DNA of 39,940 nucleotides from Nitrospirota bacterium (GTDB lineage Bacteria > Nitrospirota > Thermodesulfovibrionia > Thermodesulfovibrionales > JdFR-88), in assembly GCA_021789735.1 (NCBI GenBank), contig JAJYJB010000013.1:1-39940 (forward strand). The letters are read 5' to 3'. The notes under the pieces were generated by a model. It worked only from the letters and a program-made list of their open reading frames with translations, was not told the origin of the DNA and did no database searches. Positions 8,360 to 15,274 of this stretch are shown here, in pieces; the stretch's first letter is position 1; each line of letters begins with the position of its first letter. The position numbers were made by a program, and so were the translations under genes.

Positions 8360-9103
8360 TCAGTCAAAAACCGCCTTTCTTCCGTCTGCCTCTTTGAGGG
8401 CAAGGGCTATTTCCTTCAGGCTTGCCTCCTCAATCAGAAATCTTGTCCTTTTCCGTCCGATGTCCTCAAGCCTGTGGGCATCGGAGAAGCGGAGCCCCCG
8501 GGACTGCCTTTCTCCCTCTCCGCAGAGCTCGACCGCATCGAAGGCCAGGTCTTCCGGAATGAAGCCAAGCTGGGAAGTGACGCTGAAGGAACCCCGGTCG
8601 GCATGGCTTGCCACCGCCACCCCGCCAAGGCCGTGGATGGCCTCCACCAGGCGCGAAAGCCTTATGCCCGTGGCCCCAGCAAGGAGCCTGCCGCAAAATC
8701 CCATTACCTCGTCCTCCTCGTTGACCAGCACCTGCCCGAACGGCGGGAGGCCTGCCGCCCGGCTGCCGCCTGCGGGTTTTCCCCCGTAAAGACCGTCCAG
8801 CCCGCTGTAGACCTCCTCCTGCATCCTGAAGGCGGCCTCAAGCGTATCAAAAAGGGCAAGCACATGGACCTCTTCCATTGAGGTTATCTCCATTGCGGGC
8901 ACCAGGAAGACGCCTGTCCTCAGGGCGGCCCTGGCTGCGGCCTCCAGGTTTTCGCAGGAGTTGTGGTCCGCGATGGCCACTATGTCCAGCCCCGCCTCCG
9001 CGGCCCTGCGCATGATCCTTACCGGCGTCATGTCCAGCTCCGCGCATGGAGACAGACAGCTGTGTATGTGCAGGTCTGCGGTGAAGAGGCGTTGAGCTGT
9101 CAC
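8360..9103 (-). CDS. PHP-domain metal-dependent phosphoesterase
   Basis: This 247-residue PHP protein has the metal-binding motifs DLHIHS (D10, H12, H14), ADHNS (D46, H47), E72, H80 in EEVHVLALF, and ASHADRGS. PHP proteins hydrolyse phosphoesters with two or three metal ions; the substrate here is unknown. The start is a GTG that overlaps the preceding stop as GTGA. PHP genes recur beside [FeFe]-hydrogenase and NuoEF operons, and this one lies between the DRTGG and HATPase genes, so a role in maturation or in nucleotide/phosphate signalling for the complex is possible but inferred. Confidence 0.85.
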   Translation of the reverse strand: MTAQRLFTADLHIHSCLSPCAELDMTPVRIMRRAAEAGLDIVAIADHNSCENLEAAARAALRTGVFLVPAMEITSMEEVHVLALFDTLEAAFRMQEEVYSGLDGLYGGKPAGGSRAAGLPPFGQVLVNEEDEVMGFCGRLLAGATGIRLSRLVEAIHGLGGVAVASHADRGSFSVTSQLGFIPEDLAFDAVELCGEGERQSRGLRFSDAHRLEDIGRKRTRFLIEEASLKEIALALKEADGRKAVFD

Positions 9104-9444
9104 CTTTCCTCATTTTTCAAAAGAAGATTGTAGAGCATCCCGACCATATCATAGGTCTGAAGGGGGGTGCTCATTACCGGTATGCATTCCGAGGCGGCCT
9201 TCTCCAGGGTCTCCTCCTCGATCTGCTTGCCGCCCGTCACTATTATCCCGGAGAGGCCCTTTATGGCGGCAACCGCCGCCACGTTCGGATGTGTCTGCCT
9301 CGTTATCCAGATGTTGCCTTCCTTGCCGTTTGCAAGGACGTCGGAGAGCATGTCGCTTGCATAGCAGCCGTTTACGGCCGCCTCGACGCAGCCGTTGTTT
9401 TTAAGGTCCAGGCCAAGCCTGGTTATGAGTTCCTGTACCGTCAT
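9100..9444 (-). CDS. DRTGG-domain protein
   Basis: This 114-residue protein resembles the stand-alone DRTGG domain, which is otherwise found next to CBS domains or in phosphotransacetylase-like proteins. Recognisable parts are the N-terminal VQELITRLGLDL, the central AASDVLANG-like segment, WITRQTHPNVAAVA, GIIVTGGKQI and the C-terminal PLQTYDMVGMLYNLL. It lacks catalytic motifs and is likely a ligand- or protein-binding module. AGGCAGG precedes the ATG. It sits 20 bases after the RsbW-like gene and overlaps the PHP gene. Confidence 0.75.
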   Translation of the reverse strand: MTVQELITRLGLDLKNNGCVEAAVNGCYASDMLSDVLANGKEGNIWITRQTHPNVAAVAAIKGLSGIIVTGGKQIEEETLEKAASECIPVMSTPLQTYDMVGMLYNLLLKNEER

Positions 9445-9464
9445 TTATTCCTGCCTTGCATTTT

Positions 9465-9926
9465 TCAAGATGGTGATGCCAGATTTATTGTGATCTCGAG
9501 CGTCGTGCCTTCGCCGGGCACAGAATCTATCACAAGAGCGTCGGCGTTCTTTTTTATGTTGGGCAGGCCCATGCCGCTGCCCCAGCCGAATTCCCTGGCC
9601 CAGTCGGGCGCGGTCGTGTAGCCTTCCTTCATGGCAAGCCCGACGTCCGCAATGCCCGGCCCCATGTCGGTGACCGTTATCGTAAGGACATCGCCCTCTA
9701 TCAGGTAATGCAGGCTCCCCGCCACGGCATGGATTATGACGTTTATCTCCGCCTCGAAGGCGCAGATGGCCGCCCGCCTGATTACCTGGGCCGGCACGCC
9801 GAGGGCCGCAAGCTCCGAGCGCAGGCTCTTTGAGCCGGCCCCGGCATCTGAAAAATCCCCGCCGTTCAGCGGGAAGTAGATGTCCTGCCCGCCGCCAGGG
9901 CCTTCTTTTTTGCCTCCGTGCGCCAT
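9465..9926 (-). CDS. RsbW-like anti-sigma/serine kinase ATPase
   Basis: This 153-residue GHKL ATPase has an N box (EAEINVIIHA), a G1 box (TDMGPGI) and a G2 box (GSGMGLPNIKKNAD), in the arrangement of RsbW/SpoIIAB-type serine kinases and anti-sigma factors. The frame is open back to 9995, but the ATG at 9926 lies 5 bases after the preceding stop and removes residues that are the shadow of the upstream gene. Its partner, an anti-sigma antagonist or a sigma factor, is not in the window. In this operon it may act on the receiver or NuoE-fusion proteins instead. Confidence 0.8.
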   Translation of the reverse strand: MAHGGKKEGPGGGQDIYFPLNGGDFSDAGAGSKSLRSELAALGVPAQVIRRAAICAFEAEINVIIHAVAGSLHYLIEGDVLTITVTDMGPGIADVGLAMKEGYTTAPDWAREFGWGSGMGLPNIKKNADALVIDSVPGEGTTLEITINLASPS

Positions 9927-9931
9927 GGCCG

Positions 9932-10705
9932 TTAAACGCCCGCGCCGGTGGTTTTTACACGAAGAAGCCATACAAGCCAGTTTTCCTGAAGACATTCCTG
10001 CACAAAGCCGGGCAGCGTCTCATTCACCCTCTCGTTCCTGCCCGTCACAATGCCGCTCATGGGGGACTTGAGCTCTATTATCTTTCCTTCGCCAAGCAGC
10101 ACCCTTGCGAAGGTCTCTCCGGAGATGACCTCGGGCTGGTCTATAAGGTCTATATAAAGGAGGTGTCCGCCAAGGTACCACTGCCTCACATCAAAGCCTA
10201 TCTCCCAGCCGCCCTGGACAGGCCTCGCCCATATCCCGTCCTTGTAATAGATGGCCCGCTCGTCAAGCTCGGAGGCCACCGTCACATACTGCCTGAACTG
10301 GTCTATGAAGGCCTTGCGCAGTATCCAGCCCCTTTTATCGAAAACCTTCGCGGCGATGTTTTTCATGAACTCGGGTGTGAAGGGTTTTTCAAGGAACTCA
10401 AAGGCGCCGAGCCTGACGGCCTCCTTGGCGTCTTCGAGAGTGGGGTATCCGGTTATCATCACTACGTCCGTCCCCGGCTGGACGACCCGGGCCTCCCCCA
10501 GAACCTCGATCCCGTGCACATCGGGCAGCCTGATGTCCGATATGAGGAGGTCCACCTCTTCGGAGCCCAGCCTCTTTATGGCCTCGGCCCCGCTGGTGAC
10601 CGTGTTTACCGTGTAGCCTTCCGCCCCCAGTATCCTTTTGCAGCTAAGTCCCACTACGGGGTCGTCATCCACAACCAGTATCTTTTTCTTTTTGACAGCT
10701 GACAT
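9932..10705 (-). CDS. Receiver domain fused to glycine-cleavage-H-like domain
   Basis: This 257-residue protein has a CheY-like receiver at residues 7-125, with D13/D14, phosphoacceptor D57 (LLISDIRLPD), T85 and K107. The C-terminal part (about 150-250) reads like the H protein of the glycine cleavage system: RQWYLGGHLLYIDL, then ELKSPMSGIVTGRNE, then LPGFVQECLQENWLVWL. In true H proteins a Lys seven residues before the Ser of SPxSG carries lipoate. Here Lys208 is six before it, so lipoylation needs a one-residue shift and is uncertain. A GTG at 10711 is also in frame, but the AGGAGG at 10719-10714 is spaced 8 bases from the ATG at 10705. It is the first gene of the operon and has no DNA-binding domain. 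Confidence 0.83.
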   Translation of the reverse strand: MSAVKKKKILVVDDDPVVGLSCKRILGAEGYTVNTVTSGAEAIKRLGSEEVDLLISDIRLPDVHGIEVLGEARVVQPGTDVVMITGYPTLEDAKEAVRLGAFEFLEKPFTPEFMKNIAAKVFDKRGWILRKAFIDQFRQYVTVASELDERAIYYKDGIWARPVQGGWEIGFDVRQWYLGGHLLYIDLIDQPEVISGETFARVLLGEGKIIELKSPMSGIVTGRNERVNETLPGFVQECLQENWLVWLLRVKTTGAGV

Positions 10706-10740
10706 CGACACGACCTCCTTTTATTAAAACATAAATCATA

Positions 10741-10757
10741 AAGCAATATGTGTGCCC
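10741..10757 (-). promoter_or_regulatory. Sigma-54-type (-24/-12) promoter
   Basis: On the minus strand GGGCACACATATTGCTT matches the sigma-54 pattern TGGCACR-N4-TTGCW with GG and GC exactly 10 bases apart. A start about 12 bases further on leaves a leader of about 25 bases before the ATG at 10705. It would drive the nine-gene redox operon and implies an activator of the NtrC type, which is not encoded in this window. Confidence 0.62.
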
Positions 10758-10818
10758 GAAATGCAAGTGGTTGTTTTTAAATTAAACACAGGTAAGGACA
10801 GGAGGACTTTTGGCCCCG

Positions 10819-10841
10819 GGTGTATGGATTTATAATACACC
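10819..10841 (+). promoter_or_regulatory. Promoter -10 box inside an inverted repeat
   Basis: The perfect 7-bp inverted repeat GGTGTAT-N9-ATACACC overlaps a consensus TATAAT (10831-10836) on the plus strand. No good -35 is visible; TTGGCC is 15 bases upstream. The repeat could be the operator of a repressor or activator controlling the next two genes. Confidence 0.45.
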
Positions 10842-10879
10842 TGGCTGTTTTATACTACATGATGCCTGCCGATGACAGG

Positions 10880-11335
10880 ATGAAGACAGAAACAAAAACA
10901 GAGGCAAAAAAACCCGAAGGCCTGGCCCGCCTCATGGCGGAGTCTTTTGAAAGACTGAGCCCTTATATAGAAAGGCACACGGCAGAGGTCTGCCCCGGCT
11001 GCAAAAAGGTCTGCTGCGCAAACAAGCACGGCACGCCGGAGCGGGAGGACTATTTGTTTTACCTGGCGCTTGGCGCGCAGGCGAAGCCCGCAAGCGGTGC
11101 TGCGGATGAGGTATGCAGCCTGCTTGAGGTTTCCGGCTGCGCCCTTCCCAGGTGGAGGCGGCCTTTCAGGTGCACATGGTATTTCTGCGAGCCGCTTCTG
11201 GATTCCATGCGTCTGGGAAACGGCAGGCAGTACAGGCTTTTTGTGGCGGAGCTGGCCCGGCTCGTGGAGCTCCGGGCAATGCTTATCGATTTTTTCCCCA
11301 GCGCACCCGGGAAGGCGGAGGGCCCCGGCAAATGA
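10880..11335 (+). CDS. Cys-rich protein with CxxCxxxCC motif, unknown function
   Basis: I do not recognise the family with certainty. The protein (about 151 residues) has a CPGCKKVCC cluster near its N-terminus followed by a conserved-looking REDYLFYLALG. A second group lies at SGCALP and FRCTWYFCEPL. The pattern recalls YkgJ-type zinc/iron-chelating proteins. The frame extends to 10820, but that position lies upstream of the likely transcription start; ATG codons at 10859, 10862 and 10880 are candidates, and 10880 precedes the typical charged N-terminus. It overlaps the next gene by ATGA, so it is translationally coupled to the DUF401 permease. Confidence 0.6.
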   Translation: MKTETKTEAKKPEGLARLMAESFERLSPYIERHTAEVCPGCKKVCCANKHGTPEREDYLFYLALGAQAKPASGAADEVCSLLEVSGCALPRWRRPFRCTWYFCEPLLDSMRLGNGRQYRLFVAELARLVELRAMLIDFFPSAPGKAEGPGK

Positions 11336-12564
11336 AGGACCTCGTAAGGATACTGGCCGTGCTCGTTTTTCTGATCGTTCTTGTAAGAAAGAAAGTCCGG
11401 GCGGGGACGGTGCTTCTCCTTGGCTCCCTTTTGCTTGCGCTCCTTTATCTTATGCCGGTGCGCTCAGTGCTTTCCGCCCTGAAAACGGCGCTGATAACAA
11501 ACCCCGATACCTGGAAGGTGGCCCTGGCCCTTACCGCGATACGGGGGTTTGAGCTTGTCCTCAGGGAAAAAAAGATACTGGAGGGGATGATGAACTCCTC
11601 GAAGGCGTTTCTGAGGGGCAAGAGGGCGCTCATCGCATCCATGCCGCTTCTCATAGGAACCCTGCCGGCCATGGGGGGCGCATATTTCTCCGCGCCCATG
11701 GTCGAGGAGGCGTCCAGGGGGCTGGGGCTTCCGGCGGAGCAGAAGGGGTTTTTGAACTACTGGTTCAGGCACCCCTGGGAATACGTGCTGCCCCTTTATC
11801 CGGGAATCGTCCTTGCCGGGGCGGTTACGGGAATAAAGCTGCCCCTTCTCATGTTTTACAACCTGCCATACGCCCTTGGGGTTGCAGCAACGGGCTTTGT
11901 ATTCGGGCTCAGGGACATCGGCGGCAGGCCGTCAGGGCAAAAAAAACAGGAAAAGCCAAAAAAGCAAAAGGGCTTTAAAAACAAAAACTTTGCTTTTTCG
12001 CTCCTGAACTTTCTGCCCATCTTTTCCATATTGGCCATGGTGATAATTTTCGGGATGGAGTTCCAGTGGGCGATCCTTGCCGCCCTCGCGGGCCTGTTCG
12101 TTTTTTACCGTTACGGCCCGGCCGAGGTATGGAGGACGGCCGTGCACTCGCTGTCCGTGGATGTCCTGCTCCTGATAGCCGGGGTCATGGTATTCAAGCA
12201 GGTCCTCATAAGCTCGGGTGCGGTTGCCAACCTGGGACGCTTTCTGGTGGAGGAAAGGATCCCGCTTATGGCCCTGCTTTTCGCCCTGCCTTTCCTGGCG
12301 GGCCTGCTGACCGGCCATACGATGGCGTTCGTGGGGGCGACATTTCCGCTTTTAATGGCCCTGCCGGGTGGAAGCGCGCCGCATGCCATATCCTTTGCCT
12401 TCGCCTGCGGCTTCCTGGGGGTGCTGCTAAGCCCGGTGCACGTATGCCTGATACTCTCAAGGGAATACTTCAAGGCGGACCTCTGGGGCATGTACAAAAG
12501 GTCCATCCCGGCGGCGGTGGCGGTGTTCGCGGTGGCCGCGGCGGAGTACCTCATAGTCAGGTAG
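11332..12564 (+). CDS. DUF401-family integral membrane protein
   Basis: This 410-residue, highly hydrophobic protein has about ten predicted membrane segments and a charged, Lys-rich cytoplasmic loop ([17 protein letters not shown]) in the middle. The repeated features [17 protein letters not shown] in the first half and [17 protein letters not shown] in the second half are typical of the DUF401 and ion-transporter superfamily proteins. It is probably a transporter of an unknown organic anion. The frame is open from 11152, but residues before the ATG at 11332 are a shadow of the upstream gene; ATGA overlap supports 11332. Confidence 0.8.
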   Translation: MKDLVRILAVLVFLIVLVRKKVRAGTVLLLGSLLLALLYLMPVRSVLSALKTALITNPDTWKVALALTAIRGFELVLREKKILEGMMNSSKAFLRGKRALIASMPLLIGTLPAMGGAYFSAPMVEEASRGLGLPAEQKGFLNYWFRHPWEYVLPLYPGIVLAGAVTGIKLPLLMFYNLPYALGVAATGFVFGLRDIGGRPSGQKKQEKPKKQKGFKNKNFAFSLLNFLPIFSILAMVIIFGMEFQWAILAALAGLFVFYRYGPAEVWRTAVHSLSVDVLLLIAGVMVFKQVLISSGAVANLGRFLVEERIPLMALLFALPFLAGLLTGHTMAFVGATFPLLMALPGGSAPHAISFAFACGFLGVLLSPVHVCLILSREYFKADLWGMYKRSIPAAVAVFAVAAAEYLIVR

Positions 12565-12628
12565 CGCGGTCCGCGGCCCATTTTGCCTTTTCACCCCTGC
12601 GGAGACCGAAAACAGGCGGGCCGGCGCG

Positions 12629-12658
12629 TTTACATTTGATTTTGTTTTGTGCTATGGT
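12629..12658 (+). promoter_or_regulatory. Candidate promoter for argG
   Basis: TTTACA (12629-12634) and TATGGT (12653-12658) are 18 bases apart. Transcription would start near 12665, at the first base of the structured leader, about 93 bases before the argG ATG. Confidence 0.45.
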
Positions 12659-12665
12659 TTTTTTT

Positions 12666-12712
12666 GCCTTGTTTGCGCCTTTTCCCCCGGGCAAGGCACA
12701 GGGGAAAGGCGG
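12666..12712 (+). promoter_or_regulatory. Possible pseudoknot in the argG leader
   Basis: Two interleaved stems can form. Stem A pairs GCCTTG (12666-12671) with CAAGGC (12692-12697). Stem B pairs CGCCTTTTCCCC (12676-12687) with GGGGAAAGGCG (12701-12711) around one bulged T. The order A5-B5-A3-B3 is that of an H-type pseudoknot or of two mutually exclusive hairpins. An A-rich stretch and the argG ribosome-binding site follow. No known riboswitch class is recognised. Confidence 0.4.
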
Positions 12713-12757
12713 AAAAATAAAAAAATAAAAAATTTTCTTTTTTCGAAAGGACGCACG

Positions 12758-13951
12758 ATGAAAATAGTGCTTGCATATTCCGGGGGGCTTGACACCTCGG
12801 TTGCCATCAAATGGCTCAAGGACACATATGGGGCGGAGGTCATCGCATTCTGCGCGGACCTGGGACAGGAGGAGGAGCTTGGCGGCCTGGACGGCAAGGC
12901 GCTTAAGACCGGGGCCTCGAAGGTGTACATAGAGGACCTGAGGGAGGAGTTCGTGCGCGACTATGTCTTCCCCATGCTCCGGGCAAACGCTGTTTACGAG
13001 GGCTCCTATCTCCTGGGCACTTCCATAGCGCGGCCCCTCATAGCCAAAAGGCTGATAGAGATAGCCGGCAAGGAAGGGGCCGGGGCGGTTGCCCACGGGG
13101 CCACCGGCAAGGGAAATGACCAGGTGCGCTTCGAGCTTACCTGCTATGCCCTGAACCCGGCCATCAAGATAATAGCGCCGTGGAGGGTCTGGCCCTTCAA
13201 GTCCCGCCAGGGCCTCATTGAATACGCCTCCGCAAACGGCATCCCGGTGACGGCGACGAAGGAAAAACCCTACAGCACGGACAGAAACCTGTTCCATATC
13301 AGCTATGAGGGCGGCGTCCTTGAAGACCCCTGGGCCGCGCCCCCGCCGGACATGTACACCATGGCGGTGCCGCCCGAGAAGGCCCCAGACGCCCCGAGGA
13401 CCATAGAGGTCGAATACGACAGAGGGAATCCAGTTGCGGTGGACGGCAAAAAGATGGGCCCGTTTGAGATATTGAGGACCCTGAACGGCATCGCCGGGGA
13501 AAACGGCATAGGCCGTGTGGACCTGGTTGAAAACCGCTTTGTAGGCATGAAGTCCAGAGGGGTGTATGAGACCCCCGGAGGCACGGTGCTGCACGCGGCG
13601 CACAGGGCTGTGGAGTCCATAACGATGGACAGGGAGTCCCTCCACCAGAGGGACGCGCTTGTTCCCAAGTACGCCGAGCTTGTCTATAACGGTTTCTGGT
13701 TCTCACCGGAAAGGCGGCTCCTGCAGGGGCTCATGGACCAGGCGCAGGAGAATGTTACAGGCACGGCCAGGCTGAAACTCTACAAGGGCGGCCTCACCGT
13801 CACCGGCAGAAAATCCCCCAGGAGCCTTTACCATCCGGACCTGGCGACCTTCGAGGAGGAAAACATCTACGACCAGAAGGACGCGGAGGGCTTTATCAAG
13901 CTGAACGCCCTAAGGCTGAGGGTGGAAAAGCTCCTGCGTCCCGGGTCCTGA
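12758..13951 (+). CDS. argG: Argininosuccinate synthase
   Basis: This 397-residue enzyme joins citrulline and aspartate with ATP to form argininosuccinate in arginine synthesis. It shows the N-terminal pyrophosphatase-type P-loop [25 protein letters not shown] substrate segment ([15 protein letters not shown]), and [15 protein letters not shown] C-terminal region ([10 protein letters not shown]). The frame is open from 12647, but the ATG at 12758 has AAAGGA 7 bases upstream and gives the family start. It has its own promoter and a structured leader; no other arg genes are nearby. Confidence 0.96.
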   Translation: MKIVLAYSGGLDTSVAIKWLKDTYGAEVIAFCADLGQEEELGGLDGKALKTGASKVYIEDLREEFVRDYVFPMLRANAVYEGSYLLGTSIARPLIAKRLIEIAGKEGAGAVAHGATGKGNDQVRFELTCYALNPAIKIIAPWRVWPFKSRQGLIEYASANGIPVTATKEKPYSTDRNLFHISYEGGVLEDPWAAPPPDMYTMAVPPEKAPDAPRTIEVEYDRGNPVAVDGKKMGPFEILRTLNGIAGENGIGRVDLVENRFVGMKSRGVYETPGGTVLHAAHRAVESITMDRESLHQRDALVPKYAELVYNGFWFSPERRLLQGLMDQAQENVTGTARLKLYKGGLTVTGRKSPRSLYHPDLATFEEENIYDQKDAEGFIKLNALRLRVEKLLRPGS

Positions 13952-13985
13952 GAGATGTTTGCTTTGTCTCCATTCATTTGAAAGT

Positions 13986-15155
13986 ATGAACGCAAAGACG
14001 CAGAAGGCCAGGGAGATTGAATTTCTTGTGGCCCTGGCTTCCATACCGGACATAGGGCCGCTGACCATAAAGAAGCTGATCGCCTCCTTCGGGAGCGCCA
14101 GGGCGGTGTTCGAGGCCCCGAAGGAACGGCTTTTGGCCTCTGGCATTGGCCAAAAGAGGGCCGGCGGCATATCAGGGTTTTCGGGATGGGAGGACGTCCG
14201 CGGCATGCTTGAGCGCGCAGGCCGGGCCGGGATAAAGGTCCTCGCTGCCGGCTCCGCGGAGTACCCGGCTCCGCTCATGGACATACCCGACTACCCGCCC
14301 GTCCTTTACATGAAGGGGGATGTCCTCGAGGAGGACAAATTCGCCATCGGCATTGTCGGGACCAGGACGCCCACCCACTACGGCAGGCTTCATGCCGAAA
14401 ACATAGCCGCCGGTCTGGCAAAAAAGGGTTTTACCATAGTAAGCGGGCTGGCAAGGGGGATAGACTCGGCGGCCCACAAGGGCGCGCTCAGGGCGGGCGG
14501 AAGGAGCATAGGCGTCATGGGCTCCGGCCTGGATGTGCCTTACCCGCCTGAAAATCATGCCCTGATGCAGAGCCTGGCCTCATCCGGCGCCGTGCTGAGC
14601 GAGTTCCCGCCAGGCACCGGGCCCAGCAGGGAGAACTTTCCAAGGAGAAACCGGATCATAAGCGCGCTTTCGCTGGGAGTGCTCGTTGTGGAGGCCGGCA
14701 AGGGCAGCGGCTCCCTGATCACGGCCAATTGCGCGCTTGAGCAGGGCAAGGAGGTCTTCGCGGTGCCGGGCAACATAAGCTCATCGGTCTCAAGCGGCAC
14801 CAACGAGCTCATAAAGAACGGGGCAAAGATGGTCACCGGCATAGATGACATCATAGAGGAGCTTGCCCCGGTTCTGAAGGGGTTTTTGGATCTGGACCGC
14901 TTGAGCTCAGGAAACGGGCGGGCCCCCTCGGCGGAGGCGCTATGGCAGGGGCCCGCAAGACAGGGGCAGCTTAAGACCTCGCTAGACCCCGGGGAAAGGC
15001 GGGTTGTGGAGGCGCTTGGCCCGGAGCCGGTGCACATAGATGAGCTAGCCAGGCAGCTTGGCATGGGGGCGCCTCAGATAATGGGCCTTCTTCTTCATCT
15101 GGAACTCAAGGGAATTGTGAAGCAGGCTGCTGGAAAAAAATTCTTTATCTGCTAA
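13986..15155 (+). CDS. dprA: DNA-processing protein A
   Basis: DprA/Smf (389 residues) binds incoming single-stranded DNA and loads RecA during transformation. The N-terminal helix-hairpin-helix region (IPDIGPLTIKKLI), the Rossmann-like core with GIVGTRTPTHYGR, SGLARGIDSAAHKGAL, GSGLDVPYPPEN, FPRRNRIISALS and GSGSLITA, and a C-terminal winged-helix domain (HIDELARQLGM) are all present. A TTG at 13959 is an alternative start; the ATG at 13986 is preferred because it leaves a normal N-terminus. It lies 34 bases after argG. Confidence 0.95.
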   Translation: MNAKTQKAREIEFLVALASIPDIGPLTIKKLIASFGSARAVFEAPKERLLASGIGQKRAGGISGFSGWEDVRGMLERAGRAGIKVLAAGSAEYPAPLMDIPDYPPVLYMKGDVLEEDKFAIGIVGTRTPTHYGRLHAENIAAGLAKKGFTIVSGLARGIDSAAHKGALRAGGRSIGVMGSGLDVPYPPENHALMQSLASSGAVLSEFPPGTGPSRENFPRRNRIISALSLGVLVVEAGKGSGSLITANCALEQGKEVFAVPGNISSSVSSGTNELIKNGAKMVTGIDDIIEELAPVLKGFLDLDRLSSGNGRAPSAEALWQGPARQGQLKTSLDPGERRVVEALGPEPVHIDELARQLGMGAPQIMGLLLHLELKGIVKQAAGKKFFIC

Positions 15156-15176
15156 AATGCGTGAAAGGCGACTTTT

Positions 15177-15212
15177 TTGCCTGCGGTCCGTGCTTCACGG
15201 ACCATCAGGCAA
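15177..15212 (+). terminator. Strong hairpin between dprA and topA
   Basis: Two stacked perfect stems form: TTGCCTG with CAGGCAA outside, and GGTCCGTG with CACGGACC inside around a 3-base loop. TAAAAAATTTTT follows, and TTTTTT precedes it. The lack of a clean T tract directly after the stem makes it either a weak terminator for dprA or a leader structure for topA. Confidence 0.5.
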
Positions 15213-15274
15213 TAAAAAATTTTTAAAAATAATTTGTTTCTTTCAATATAGTTGAAGGACTGGAGAGCCAGGAT

